Source: Methylosinus sp. Ce-a6 (GTDB lineage: Bacteria > Pseudomonadota > Alphaproteobacteria > Rhizobiales > Beijerinckiaceae). Taken from it: 64,000 bases of DNA. Numbering within the stretch: position 1 is the first letter of the stretch; each line of letters opens with the position of its first letter. The position numbers were made by a program, and so were the translations under genes. The stretch covers positions 186,001-250,000 of the forward strand of contig NZ_BGJX01000001.1 of NCBI RefSeq assembly GCF_009811655.1, given 5' to 3'. Shown here one piece after another: positions 34,992 to 42,870 of the stretch. The notes under the pieces were generated by a model. The model did no database searches. It was not told the origin of the DNA and saw nothing but the letters and a program-made list of their open reading frames with translations.

Positions 34992-35609
34992 TCAGGGGGC
35001 GTTTGCGCGCGCCTCTCGCAGCGGCGAGAAGCTCATGCGGTGGAACGGCGTCGGCCCATGCGCCCGCAAGGCCGCGAGATGTTCCGGCGTGCCATAGCCC
35101 GCATTGGTCGCAAATCCGTAATGGGGGTAGAACGCGGCGAGGCGACGCATCTGGCGGTCGCGCAGGATTTTGGCGACGATCGACGCTGCGGCGATGGAGA
35201 GACAAATCGCGTCGCCCTTGACGATCGCCTCGCCCGGGCAGGCGAGCTCCGGCAGATCGCGGCCGTCGACGAGAACGAAGCCCGGCGCGATATGAAGCGC
35301 GGCGACGGCCCGCGCCATGGCGAGCAGGCTCGCGCGGCGGATATTCAGCGCGTCGATCTCCTCGACGCTGGCGAAAGCGACGCCGATCGCCAATGCGCGC
35401 GCGGCGATGCGCTCGAAGGCCTCCTCCCGCGCCTTGGCCGACATGGCTTTCGAATCGTCCACCCCGTCCGGCAGGCGCTTCGGATCGAGAATGACCGCCG
35501 CCGCGGCGACCGGCCCGGCGAGGGGGCCGCGCCCGACCTCGTCGACGCCGGCGACGGGCCGACGACCCTCGCCCAGAATGCGCGTCTCGGTGAGAAAATG
35601 GGGAGGCAT
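34992..35609 (-). CDS. rnhB: Ribonuclease HII
   Basis: 205 aa. [23 protein letters not shown] carries the catalytic DE pair. [39 protein letters not shown] and [32 protein letters not shown] complete the family. It removes RNA from RNA-DNA hybrids and single ribonucleotides from DNA. Upstream of ccrM, same strand. Confidence 0.95.
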   Translation of the reverse strand: MPPHFLTETRILGEGRRPVAGVDEVGRGPLAGPVAAAAVILDPKRLPDGVDDSKAMSAKAREEAFERIAARALAIGVAFASVEEIDALNIRRASLLAMARAVAALHIAPGFVLVDGRDLPELACPGEAIVKGDAICLSIAAASIVAKILRDRQMRRLAAFYPHYGFATNAGYGTPEHLAALRAHGPTPFHRMSFSPLREARANAP

Positions 35610-35678
35610 TTCGGGCTGGCTGTGCTGCGGGTCTCGCTGCGCAAGAAAGCATGAACAGCGAGCGCCGGCAATCGGCGC

Positions 35679-35794
35679 TAGAGCGCTTTCCGATCGAACG
35701 GAATCGTTCGATCGATCAGAATTCGCTCCAATGAAAGAATGTTAGAGCGCTATCCGATCCAGTCGGATCGGATAGCGCTCTAAAAAACGCTCTA
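35679..35794 (+). repeat. Family B bipartite element with an extra terminal repeat (copy 2)
   Basis: Near-identical to 17231-17335: TAGAGCGCTTTCCGATCGAA..hairpin..spacer AATGAAAGAATGT..TAGAGCGCTATCCGATCC/GGATCGGATAGCGCTCTA. It is followed by AAAAAACGCTCTA (the TAGAGCG motif in reverse). Read on the minus strand, the last TAG (35794-35792) is the stop codon of the radical SAM gene. Confidence 0.85.
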
Positions 35795-36973
35795 AAACAG
35801 GCTGAGCTGCTCGGCGCCGCAGCGGGGCGGCCGAAAGAGATCCGCGCGCAGCCGCGTGCGGGAAAAGCCGAGCCGCGTCGAAGCGAGCTCGAAACGGCGC
35901 CCGGTCATCCAGGCGTAGGGGCCGTCTCCGGTCATGCGCTTGTCGAAGGAGGGATCATAGAGCTTGCCGTCGCGCGCCGAGCGCACGAGCGACAGCACAT
36001 GCCGCGCCTTGGCCGGAAAATGCGTGACCAGCCATTCGCTGAACAATTCCCGCAATTCGAGCGGCAGGCGCAGCATCACATAGCCGGCCTCCCGCGCGCC
36101 GGCGGCGTGGGCGCGCGTCAATATGGTCTCGATCTCGGCGTCGTTGATCGCCGGAATGATCGGCGCGACCAGAACCGCGACGGGAATTTTGGCCTCCGCC
36201 AGCCGCTCGATCGTGGCGAGGCGCCGCTCGGGCGAGGCGGCGCGCGGCTCCATCGCCCGCGCCAGCGCGGGATCGAGCGTCGTCATCGAGATCGCGACCT
36301 TGACGAGTCCCTTGCGCGCCATGGGCGCGAGAATGTCGATGTCGCGCACGACGAGCGAGGATTTGGTGACGATGCCGATCGGATGATCGGCGCGGCTCGC
36401 GACCTCGAGCAGGCTCCGCGTGACGCGGTAGCGCTTCTCCAGCGGCTGATAGGGGTCCGTATTGGCGCCGATGGCGATCGTCTTCGGCGAATAATTGCGC
36501 GCCGACAATTCGCGCTCGAGCAATTGCGCCGCGCCCTCCTTGACGAAAATCTCCGTCTCGAAGTCGAGCCCCGGCGAGAGGCCCATATAGGCGTGGCTCG
36601 GCCGCGCGTAGCAATAGACGCAGCCGTGCTCGCAGCCGCGATAGGGATTGATCGACCGGTCGAAGGAAATGTCCGGCGAATCATTGCGCGTCACAATCGT
36701 CTTGGCGCGCTCCATATGGACATTGGTGCGGAACTCGCCGAGCTCCTCGAGGCAATTCCAGCCGTCATCCGTCTCGACGCGCCGCTCGCGCTCGAAACGG
36801 CCGCTCTCATTGGAGAGCGCGCCGCGCCCGCGCCGCCGCGCCGGATCGACGATCGGGCGCTCCTCCGAGGAGAAACTCACGACCGCGCCTATGGCCTCGC
36901 GGCTCGACTGCGCCGCCCGGCGCCAATCGCTTTTCTCCGCCTTCTCCACCAGACGTTTCGCCGAGCTCGCCAT
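35792..36973 (-). CDS. PA0069/Rv2578c-family radical SAM protein
   Basis: 393 aa from the Met at 36973. The radical SAM cluster motif is CEHGCVYCYA (Cys114, Cys118, Cys121), in the longer family block INPYRGCEHGCVYCYARPSHAY. Further typical parts are IAIGANTDPYQPLEK, LVKVAISMTTLDPALARAMEPRAASP and YVMLRLPLELRELFSEWL. These proteins are SplB-like and their function is unknown. In other bacteria I recall the PA0069 gene among LexA/DNA-damage-regulated genes, which fits the two SOS boxes found upstream at 37138-37171. The frame is open upstream to 37309, so a longer N-terminus is possible but not family-like. Confidence 0.88.
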   Translation of the reverse strand: MASSAKRLVEKAEKSDWRRAAQSSREAIGAVVSFSSEERPIVDPARRRGRGALSNESGRFERERRVETDDGWNCLEELGEFRTNVHMERAKTIVTRNDSPDISFDRSINPYRGCEHGCVYCYARPSHAYMGLSPGLDFETEIFVKEGAAQLLERELSARNYSPKTIAIGANTDPYQPLEKRYRVTRSLLEVASRADHPIGIVTKSSLVVRDIDILAPMARKGLVKVAISMTTLDPALARAMEPRAASPERRLATIERLAEAKIPVAVLVAPIIPAINDAEIETILTRAHAAGAREAGYVMLRLPLELRELFSEWLVTHFPAKARHVLSLVRSARDGKLYDPSFDKRMTGDGPYAWMTGRRFELASTRLGFSRTRLRADLFRPPRCGAEQLSLF

Positions 36974-37137
36974 GGCGACAATCTCCTTGCCGGCCTTTTC
37001 CAGCCGGCATTTCTTGGCAGGCGCGTCGCCGCGCTTCGGCTCGCGGCCGGGACGCCCACGCGCGACACTGGGGCGCCTTCGGCCGCGAGCCTCGATGCGA
37101 CGCGTACAACTCGAGGGGACTTGTTTACTTACGCAGG

Positions 37138-37171
37138 GAACGTTTGACGAACAACAGAACATATACGGAAC
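37138..37171 (-). promoter_or_regulatory. Two tandem alphaproteobacterial LexA (SOS) boxes
   Basis: GAAC-GTTTGAC-GAAC (37138-37152) and GAAC-ATATACG-GAAC (37157-37171), both exact GAAC-N7-GAAC. On the minus strand they read GTTC-N7-GTTC and overlap a possible promoter (TTGTTC, 17 bp, TAAGTA) pointing to the radical SAM gene. Confidence 0.7.
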
Positions 37172-37376
37172 ACATGAGAGGCCGTCAAGCGGCTCTCGCT
37201 GGTCTCGCTCGATTTCGGATGTTCGACAGGCCCGTGCGACCGTTAACGGCGCGTCGACCGCTTTTGCGAAAATCAGGCGCGTTTCACGCAGACGCCGCGC
37301 TCTTGTCATTGTCCGGTCACGCCCGGAGGCTAGCTATGACAAAGAGCGATCGACGGCTCGAGCCGCCGAGAACTCT

Positions 37377-37412
37377 AACGCCGGGCCGGAGGTACGTCCG
37401 GCGTTTTTCTTT
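37377..37412 (+). terminator. Strong intrinsic terminator on the plus strand
   Basis: Stem GCCGGA (37385-37390)/TCCGGC (37397-37402), or AACGCCGG (37377-37384)/CCGGCGTT (37398-37405), followed by TTTTTCTTTT. The T-run lies only on the plus strand side, yet both flanking genes are on the minus strand, so a plus-strand transcript must end here. Confidence 0.65.
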
Positions 37413-37425
37413 TGTGGAGCCGCTT

Positions 37426-38151
37426 TTAAGGCTTGATCGCGGTCAGCAGCGTATCGACGCCGTCGCGATATTCGACGCGAATGTCGGAAAAGCCGATCGC
37501 TTCCATCCGCTCCAGCGCCGGGGCCAGATACATTATATGCTCCGGCGATTCGTCGCTGAAGAGATGGGCGACCCAATCCTCGAGCAGATCGTAGCGGCCG
37601 ATCGCCCCGAGCTTCTGGAACCAGCTTCTCACCTCAGCTTGCGTCGCGGCGAGATGAGCGGCGCGGTCGTCCATCGCATAGCGGTCGCCATTGACGAAGA
37701 GACCGCCCGGCTTCAGCACGCGGAATATCTCCGCCAACGTCTCGCGACGATAGTCGTCGAGAAAATTATGGACCGCATAATTCGAGGAGACGAAATCGAG
37801 GCTCGCATCGGCGAGGCCGCGAAGAAAGCCGAGAGCGTCGGCCTCGACGAATTGGACGCGGCCGGCCGCGACCCGATCGGAGAGATGCGAGCGCGCCTGA
37901 TCCAGCATTTTCGCGGCGCTGTCGATGGCGGTGAGATGCAATTCGTCGCGCCCGGCGAGAAGCGGGAGCGTGCTCACGCCTGTGCCGCAGCCGATCTCGA
38001 GCCCCTCGAGCTTTTCGCCCTCGCGCCAATGCGCGACGCGATCCGCCACCCTGCGGGCGAGCAACGCCGCATTGGGGCAGATGAGCTCCAACATGCGATA
38101 TTCGGCGCCGATCGGCCCGGTGAAGAGATTTTCGTCTATGTGCTGCGCCAT
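37426..38151 (-). CDS. Class I SAM-dependent methyltransferase
   Basis: 241 aa. Motif I LEGLEIGCGTGVSTLPLLAG, motif II LTAIDSAAKMLDQAR, VQFVEADALGFL, DFVSSNYAVHNFLDDYRR and LKPGGLFVNGDRY form a complete Rossmann-type methyltransferase. The substrate is unknown; the layout resembles the tRNA-cmo5U/UbiE-like group of small-molecule methyltransferases. It lies 6 bp downstream of ccdA, so the two form an operon. Confidence 0.82.
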   Translation of the reverse strand: MAQHIDENLFTGPIGAEYRMLELICPNAALLARRVADRVAHWREGEKLEGLEIGCGTGVSTLPLLAGRDELHLTAIDSAAKMLDQARSHLSDRVAAGRVQFVEADALGFLRGLADASLDFVSSNYAVHNFLDDYRRETLAEIFRVLKPGGLFVNGDRYAMDDRAAHLAATQAEVRSWFQKLGAIGRYDLLEDWVAHLFSDESPEHIMYLAPALERMEAIGFSDIRVEYRDGVDTLLTAIKP

Positions 38152-38157
38152 GTGCGG

Positions 38158-38889
38158 TCAGCCGAAATTCGCGAGACCGGGGAAGGTCTGCAGCAGCCAG
38201 AAGGAGAAATTCTGCATCCCGCCGGTGAGAAAAGCGAGGCCCGTGAGCACGAGCAGAGCGCCGACGATTTTCTCCACCTTGCCGAAATGCATTTTGAAAC
38301 GCTGCATGAAGCCCATGAAAGGCCCCATGGCGGCGGCGGCGGCGAGGAAGGGGAGGCCGAGGCCGGCCGAATAGATCGCGAGCAGAGCCGCGCCCTTGGC
38401 GACCGTCTCCTGCGAGCTGGCAACGGCGAGAATGGCGGCGAGGATGGGCCCGATGCAGGGCGTCCAGCCGAAAGCGAAAGCGAGGCCCATCACATAGGCG
38501 CCGAGCCGTCCGACCGGACGGCCGACGTCGAAGCGCTTCTCGCGATAGAGCAGGCCGATCTTGAACACGCCGAGGAAATGCAGGCCCATCAGAATGATGG
38601 CGATACCGGCGGCGATCGACAATATCTCCAGATTGGCGCGCAGAACCTTGCCGAACACGCTCGCCGTCGCGCCGAGCGCGACGAAGACCGTCGAGAAGCC
38701 GGCGACGAAGAGCAGAGAGGCGATGAGCACGTCGCGACGCGCGCGCGACTTGCCGACGACGGTCAGCTCCTCGAGGCTCGCGCCCGCGATGAAGGTGAGA
38801 TAGGGCGGCACCAAGGGCAGCACGCAGGGGCTCAGAAACGAGAGCACGCCCGCCGCGGCGGCGGCGGGAAAAGTGACATCGGCCGCCAT
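38158..38889 (-). CDS. ccdA: CcdA-type thiol-disulfide transporter (cytochrome c biogenesis)
   Basis: 243 aa, six transmembrane segments. The first redox Cys is in FLSPCVLPLVPPYLTFIAGAS and the second in AFGWTPCIGPILAAILAVA, the paired motifs of the DsbD/CcdA family. The protein carries electrons from cytoplasmic thioredoxin across the membrane to periplasmic thiol proteins, mainly for cytochrome c maturation. Co-transcribed with the following methyltransferase. Confidence 0.92.
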   Translation of the reverse strand: MAADVTFPAAAAAGVLSFLSPCVLPLVPPYLTFIAGASLEELTVVGKSRARRDVLIASLLFVAGFSTVFVALGATASVFGKVLRANLEILSIAAGIAIILMGLHFLGVFKIGLLYREKRFDVGRPVGRLGAYVMGLAFAFGWTPCIGPILAAILAVASSQETVAKGAALLAIYSAGLGLPFLAAAAAMGPFMGFMQRFKMHFGKVEKIVGALLVLTGLAFLTGGMQNFSFWLLQTFPGLANFG

Positions 38890-38990
38890 GAGGTCTCCTC
38901 TATTCGCGCCGACGCTTTTGCCACAGGCGACGACGTCACGTAAAGCGGCGCCGGCGCCGCGCCCTATTTCGTATCGCGAAGGAGACGAAT

Positions 38991-40358
38991 ATGCGCACCA
39001 TCATCGAGCCCTTCCGCATAAAAATGACCGAAGCTCTGCCGATCACCACGCGGCAGACGCGCGAGGAACGGCTGAAGGCGGCGCATTACAATGTGTTTCT
39101 GCTCGACGCCGAAAATATCACCATCGACCTTCTGACCGACAGCGGCACGGGCGCCATGTCGGACCGGCAATGGGCCGCGCTCATGCTCGGCGACGAGAGC
39201 TACGCCGGAAGCAGATCCTGGCGCCGCTTCGAGAAGACCATTCGCGACATCACCGGTTTCAAGCATATTTTTCCCACGCATCAGGGCCGCGCGGCGGAGC
39301 GCATTCTCGCCGCCACGAGGCTGAAGAGAGGCGACATCGTCCCCAACAACAGCCATTTCGACACGACGCGCGCCAACATCGAATATGTCGGCGCGACGGC
39401 GCTCGATCTGCCGAGCGCAAAAGCCGCCGACATTCACGCGGAAACGCGCTTCAAAGGCGATATCGATCTCGAGGCGCTGGAGCGCGTGCTCGAGCGAGAG
39501 GGCAAGAAAATTCCCTTCTGCATGATAACGGCGACGAACAACGCCGGCGGCGGCCAGCCCGTCTCGCTGGGCAATATCCGCGCGGCCAAGGCTCTGCTCG
39601 AGCGGCATGGGATTCCGCTGGCGCTCGACGCCTGCCGCTTCGCGGAGAACGCCTATTTCATCAAGCTGTGGGAGGAAGGCTACGCCGACCGCGCTCTCAT
39701 CGACATAGCGCGCGAGATGTTCTCGCTCTGCGACGGCGCGACGATGAGCGCCAAAAAGGACGGGCTCGCCAATATCGGCGGATTCTTCGCCTGCAATGAC
39801 GACGGCTGGGCGGAGGATTTCCGCAATCTCCTGATCCTCACCGAGGGCTTTCCGACCTATGGCGGCCTCGCCGGACGCGATCTCGAAGCGATCGCCGTCG
39901 GGCTCGAGGAGGCGCTGGAGGAGGATTACCAGCGCTATCGCCATGCGACCGTCGAATATCTCGCGTCTCGCCTCGTCGCGCGCGGCGTCCCCATCGTGCG
40001 GCCGGCGGGCGGCCACGCCGTCTTCATCGACGCCGCGGGCGTCTGCCCGCATCTTCGCCCGACGGATTTTCCTGGCATAGGCCTTACCGCTGCGCTCTAT
40101 CTCGAGGGCGGCGTGCGTGGCGTGGAGCTCGGCAGCCTGATGTTCGGCCGCAGCAATGAGGATGGGACGGAGACGCCGGCGCCGCGCGAATTGGTGCGCC
40201 TCGCCTTTCCGCGCCGCGTCTATACGCAGAGCCATTTCGACTATGTGATCGAGACGATCGAGAGCGTCTTTCGCGAGGCCGCCGCGATCCCGCCGTTTCG
40301 CATCGTGAAACAGGCGCCGTTCCTGCGCCATTTCACCGCGCATTTCGCGCCGGCCTGA
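38991..40358 (+). CDS. tnaA: Tryptophanase (tryptophan indole-lyase)
   Basis: 455 aa, PLP-dependent beta-eliminating lyase. The PLP-binding pair is in TMSAKKDGLANIGGF (Lys256 as the Schiff-base Lys). Tryptophanase and tyrosine phenol-lyase are close relatives; three discriminating positions here are of the tryptophanase type. Asp124 (HFDTTR) stands where tyrosine phenol-lyase has Thr124; Leu380 (GVELGS) where it has Arg381; His447 (LRHFTA) where it has Phe448. The reaction would be Trp to indole, pyruvate and ammonia. The gene is followed by phhA 68 bp downstream on the same strand, hinting at aromatic amino acid catabolism. An alternative start at Met12 is possible. Confidence 0.85.
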   Translation: MRTIIEPFRIKMTEALPITTRQTREERLKAAHYNVFLLDAENITIDLLTDSGTGAMSDRQWAALMLGDESYAGSRSWRRFEKTIRDITGFKHIFPTHQGRAAERILAATRLKRGDIVPNNSHFDTTRANIEYVGATALDLPSAKAADIHAETRFKGDIDLEALERVLEREGKKIPFCMITATNNAGGGQPVSLGNIRAAKALLERHGIPLALDACRFAENAYFIKLWEEGYADRALIDIAREMFSLCDGATMSAKKDGLANIGGFFACNDDGWAEDFRNLLILTEGFPTYGGLAGRDLEAIAVGLEEALEEDYQRYRHATVEYLASRLVARGVPIVRPAGGHAVFIDAAGVCPHLRPTDFPGIGLTAALYLEGGVRGVELGSLMFGRSNEDGTETPAPRELVRLAFPRRVYTQSHFDYVIETIESVFREAAAIPPFRIVKQAPFLRHFTAHFAPA

Positions 40359-40426
40359 GCGGCTTTGCATGGGGGCGCCTACCGCCTATCTAATTCCGAG
40401 AGGCCCGGCTTCTCGAGGAGGGCGGC

Positions 40427-41293
40427 ATGGAGAAAGACAAGAACCGTTACGCCGACGCGCCGCGCCGGGCGGATTGGACGATCGACCAGAATTGGCCCTC
40501 CTATAGCGCGGCCGAGCACGACCGCTGGAACCGGCTCTATGCGCGCCAGGCGCGGCTCCTGCCCGGCCGCGCCTGCGACGAATTTCTCGCCGCCATGGAC
40601 GCGCTGGCGCTGTCGCCCGGCGGCGTTCCCGATTTCGAGGAGCTCGGCGCGCGCCTTTACGCGCTGACCGGCTGGCGCGTCGTCGCCGTCGCCGGCCTCG
40701 TGCCGGACGATGTCTTCTTCGAGCATCTCGCCAACCGGCGCTTTCCCGCCGGCGCCTTCATCCGCCCGGAGGAGGAGCTCGACTATCTCGAGGAGCCGGA
40801 TGTCTTCCATGATGTGTTCGGCCATGTCCCGCTGCTCGCCAACCCCGTCTATGCGCGGTTCATGCAGGCCTATGGCGAGGGCGGGCGGCGGGCGCTGGCG
40901 CGCGGCCAGCTCGCCAATCTCGCGCGGCTCTATTGGTATACGGTGGAGTTCGGGCTCGTCGCCGCGCCCTCGGGGCTGCGTATTTTCGGCGCCGGGATAC
41001 TCTCCTCGCCGGCCGAGACGGTCTTTTCGATCGAGGACATGTCTCCCAATCGCATCGCCTTCGATCTCGAGCGTGTGATGCGCACCAATTACGTCATCGA
41101 CGATTTCCAGCAGTGCTATTTCGTCATCGACGGTTTCGAGCGCCTGCTCGAGGCCTGCTATCGGGATTTCGGCCCCATCTATGAGCGGCTGCGGTCCGCG
41201 GCCGATCTCGCTCCGCATGAGATCACGCCCGGCGACACGCTGATCACGCGCGGCGATTTCCATTATTTCCGTGGCAAGGCGGATGCGGCGTGA
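40427..41293 (+). CDS. phhA: Phenylalanine 4-monooxygenase
   Basis: 288 aa, a monomeric bacterial aromatic amino acid hydroxylase. The iron ligands are His128 and His133 in FHDVFGHVPLL and Glu174 in LYWYTVEFGLV. It starts MEKDKNRYADAPRRADWTIDQNW and ends near GDFHYFRGKADAA. It converts Phe to Tyr with tetrahydropterin and O2. No phhB (pterin dehydratase) or tyrosine degradation gene is seen next to it. It lies 68 bp downstream of the tryptophanase gene and is probably expressed with it. Confidence 0.93.
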   Translation: MEKDKNRYADAPRRADWTIDQNWPSYSAAEHDRWNRLYARQARLLPGRACDEFLAAMDALALSPGGVPDFEELGARLYALTGWRVVAVAGLVPDDVFFEHLANRRFPAGAFIRPEEELDYLEEPDVFHDVFGHVPLLANPVYARFMQAYGEGGRRALARGQLANLARLYWYTVEFGLVAAPSGLRIFGAGILSSPAETVFSIEDMSPNRIAFDLERVMRTNYVIDDFQQCYFVIDGFERLLEACYRDFGPIYERLRSAADLAPHEITPGDTLITRGDFHYFRGKADAA

Positions 41294-41314
41294 CCATCGT
41301 TGCGGCAGTATAGC

Positions 41315-41393
41315 GAGTGGTGAGTGGTGAGTGGTGAGTAGTGAATAGGGCAGATTCCCCACTCACTACTCACTACTGCCTACTGCCCACTCA
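41315..41393. repeat. Heptamer tandem repeats in inverted arrangement
   Basis: GAGTGGT units at 41315, 41322 and 41329, a GAGTAGT at 41336, then after a short spacer ACTCACT/ACTACTCACTACTGCC-type units (41361-41393) on the other side. The two arrays are roughly reverse complements, giving a large imperfect hairpin after phhA. Confidence 0.8.
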
Positions 41394-41429
41394 TACGGTT
41401 TCCGTGTGAATGCTTCGCATTCCGCATGG

Positions 41430-41522
41430 TCGTCATTGCGAGGAGCGGAGCGACGAAGCAATCCTTCAGCCGCCCCACGGCACTGGATTGCTTCGCTTCG
41501 CTCGCAATGACGGACGGGCGGT
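41430..41522. repeat. Interspersed repeat CGTCATTGCGAGG..TCGCAATGACGG
   Basis: CGTCATTGCGAGGAGCGGAG..CGAAGCAATCC at the left and GGATTGCTTCGCTTCGCTCG..CAATGACGG at the right form an inverted repeat of about 93 bp. Repeats with this core are common in intergenic DNA of many alphaproteobacteria. A shorter relative is at 21836-21882. Confidence 0.7.
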
Positions 41523-41561
41523 CATCGCTTCTTCGAGCGAAGCGATCACACGGAAACGATA

Positions 41562-42824
41562 TCACACGTGTCCAGCCTCCTCGAGCGCCGCGATGCGGAT
41601 CGGAGCCGGCGGATGCGAATAATAGAAGAGCGCATAGAGCCGGTCCGGCGTCAGCGTCGAGAGATTGTCGCGCGAGAGCTTGGTCAGCGCGCTGACCATC
41701 GGCTCCTTGCCATAGATCGAGCGGGCGAAGCCGTCGGCCTCGAATTCGGCGCGGCGCGACAGGAAATTGGTGAGCGGCGACAAAAGATGGACGATGGGCG
41801 CGGCCGCGGTCAGCGCGATGACCAATATGACGCCCGGATCGTTCGGCAGGCCGAAGGCGCCGGCGAGCCCTCGCGTGAAGGCGAGGTGCAGCGCCGCGAA
41901 GCCCAGGAAGAGAATGGCCGACGCCTGCAGAACACGCTGCCGCACATGGCCGAATTTATAATGCCCGAGCTCATGGGCGAGGATGGCGAGGATCTCGTCT
42001 CCCGTATGCTTGCGCAGCAGAGTGTCGAAGAAGACGATTCGCTTCGCCTTGCCGAAGCCGGAAAAATAAGCGTTGCCATGGGTCGAGCGGGTCGAGGCGT
42101 CCATGACGAAGAGCCCGCCCGACTCGAAGCCGCAACGGGAGAGCAATTGCTCCATGCGCGCCTGCAGCGCCTCGTCCTCGAGCGGTGCGAATTTGTTGAA
42201 GATAGGGGCGATGAAGGAGGGGTAGATCACCGTCATGGCCAGCAGCAGAGCCACCGAGACGACGAAGCCCGCGATCCACCAATAGTCGGGCGAGAAGCGC
42301 GCCGCGAAGAACAGGCCGTAGAGCAGCGGAACGAAGAAGAGCAGCCAGAGCGCCGCGCCCTTCGCCTCGTCGAGCAGGAACATGGCGGGGGTCGAACGGT
42401 TGAAGCCGAAGCGCGCCTCGAGGCCGAAGGTCTCGGCGAGCGAGAAGGGCAGGCGCAGCAGATGGTCGACGACCGCCACGGCGACGACGACCGCCACGCT
42501 GAGCGAGAGGCCGGGCGCGAAGACTTGCGCGAGCAGCCCGTGGAGAGGGCCGAGCAGGAGGGCGAGCCAGGCGATGGCGAGCGTCGCGTCGAGCAGGGTC
42601 TCGGCGACGGAGAGGCGCATGCGCGCGGCCGTGTAGTCCGCGGCGCGGCAATGATCCTCCGCCGTGATCGTCGCCGCGAATTGCGCCGGCGGACGACCGC
42701 GATCGGCGAGCGCCGCCCGCTCCTGCCTACGCTGCAGATAGACGCCGAGAATGGCGGAGGAGAAAATGGCGAGATAGACCGCCGCAGCGACGAGGCTCAT
42801 GCGCATGTCCGGATTGGCCGGCAA
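41562..42824 (-). CDS. M48-family (Ste24-like) membrane metallopeptidase
   Basis: 420 aa with several transmembrane segments (LVAAAVYLAIFSSAILGVYL, LDATLAIAWLALLLGPLHGLL and others) and the zinc motif HELGH in ILAILAHELGHYKFGHV. ARFGFNRSTPAMFLLDEAKGAAL, YPSFIAPIFNKFAPLEDEALQARMEQLLSRCGF, NAYFSGFGKAKRIVFFDTLL and EFEADGFARSIYG match the long CAAX-protease-type M48 group. In bacteria these enzymes act in membrane protein quality control. Confidence 0.9.
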   Translation of the reverse strand: MPANPDMRMSLVAAAVYLAIFSSAILGVYLQRRQERAALADRGRPPAQFAATITAEDHCRAADYTAARMRLSVAETLLDATLAIAWLALLLGPLHGLLAQVFAPGLSLSVAVVVAVAVVDHLLRLPFSLAETFGLEARFGFNRSTPAMFLLDEAKGAALWLLFFVPLLYGLFFAARFSPDYWWIAGFVVSVALLLAMTVIYPSFIAPIFNKFAPLEDEALQARMEQLLSRCGFESGGLFVMDASTRSTHGNAYFSGFGKAKRIVFFDTLLRKHTGDEILAILAHELGHYKFGHVRQRVLQASAILFLGFAALHLAFTRGLAGAFGLPNDPGVILVIALTAAAPIVHLLSPLTNFLSRRAEFEADGFARSIYGKEPMVSALTKLSRDNLSTLTPDRLYALFYYSHPPAPIRIAALEEAGHV

Positions 42825-42870
42825 AGACCGACGACGACCAATATAATCGGCCGCGCGGCGGATTGCGACG

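Larger units (their letters stand above)
36974..37425. other. Intergenic region with SOS boxes and a plus-strand terminator
   Basis: 452 bp between the radical SAM gene (minus) and the methyltransferase gene (minus). Holds two LexA-type boxes and, at its right end, a strong plus-strand intrinsic terminator with no annotated plus-strand gene. A GGAGG-preceded ATG at 37336 opens a frame that runs through the terminator and past it, so it is not a convincing small gene. Confidence 0.6.

Noticed and set aside
38991..40358. Tyrosine phenol-lyase identity for the PLP enzyme
   Set aside because: The positions that distinguish it (Thr124, Arg381, Phe448 in the phenol-lyase) are Asp, Leu and His here, as in tryptophanase.
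41315..41393. CRISPR-like array after phhA
   Set aside because: Heptamer units without unique spacers of 25-40 bp; it is a tandem repeat, not a CRISPR.
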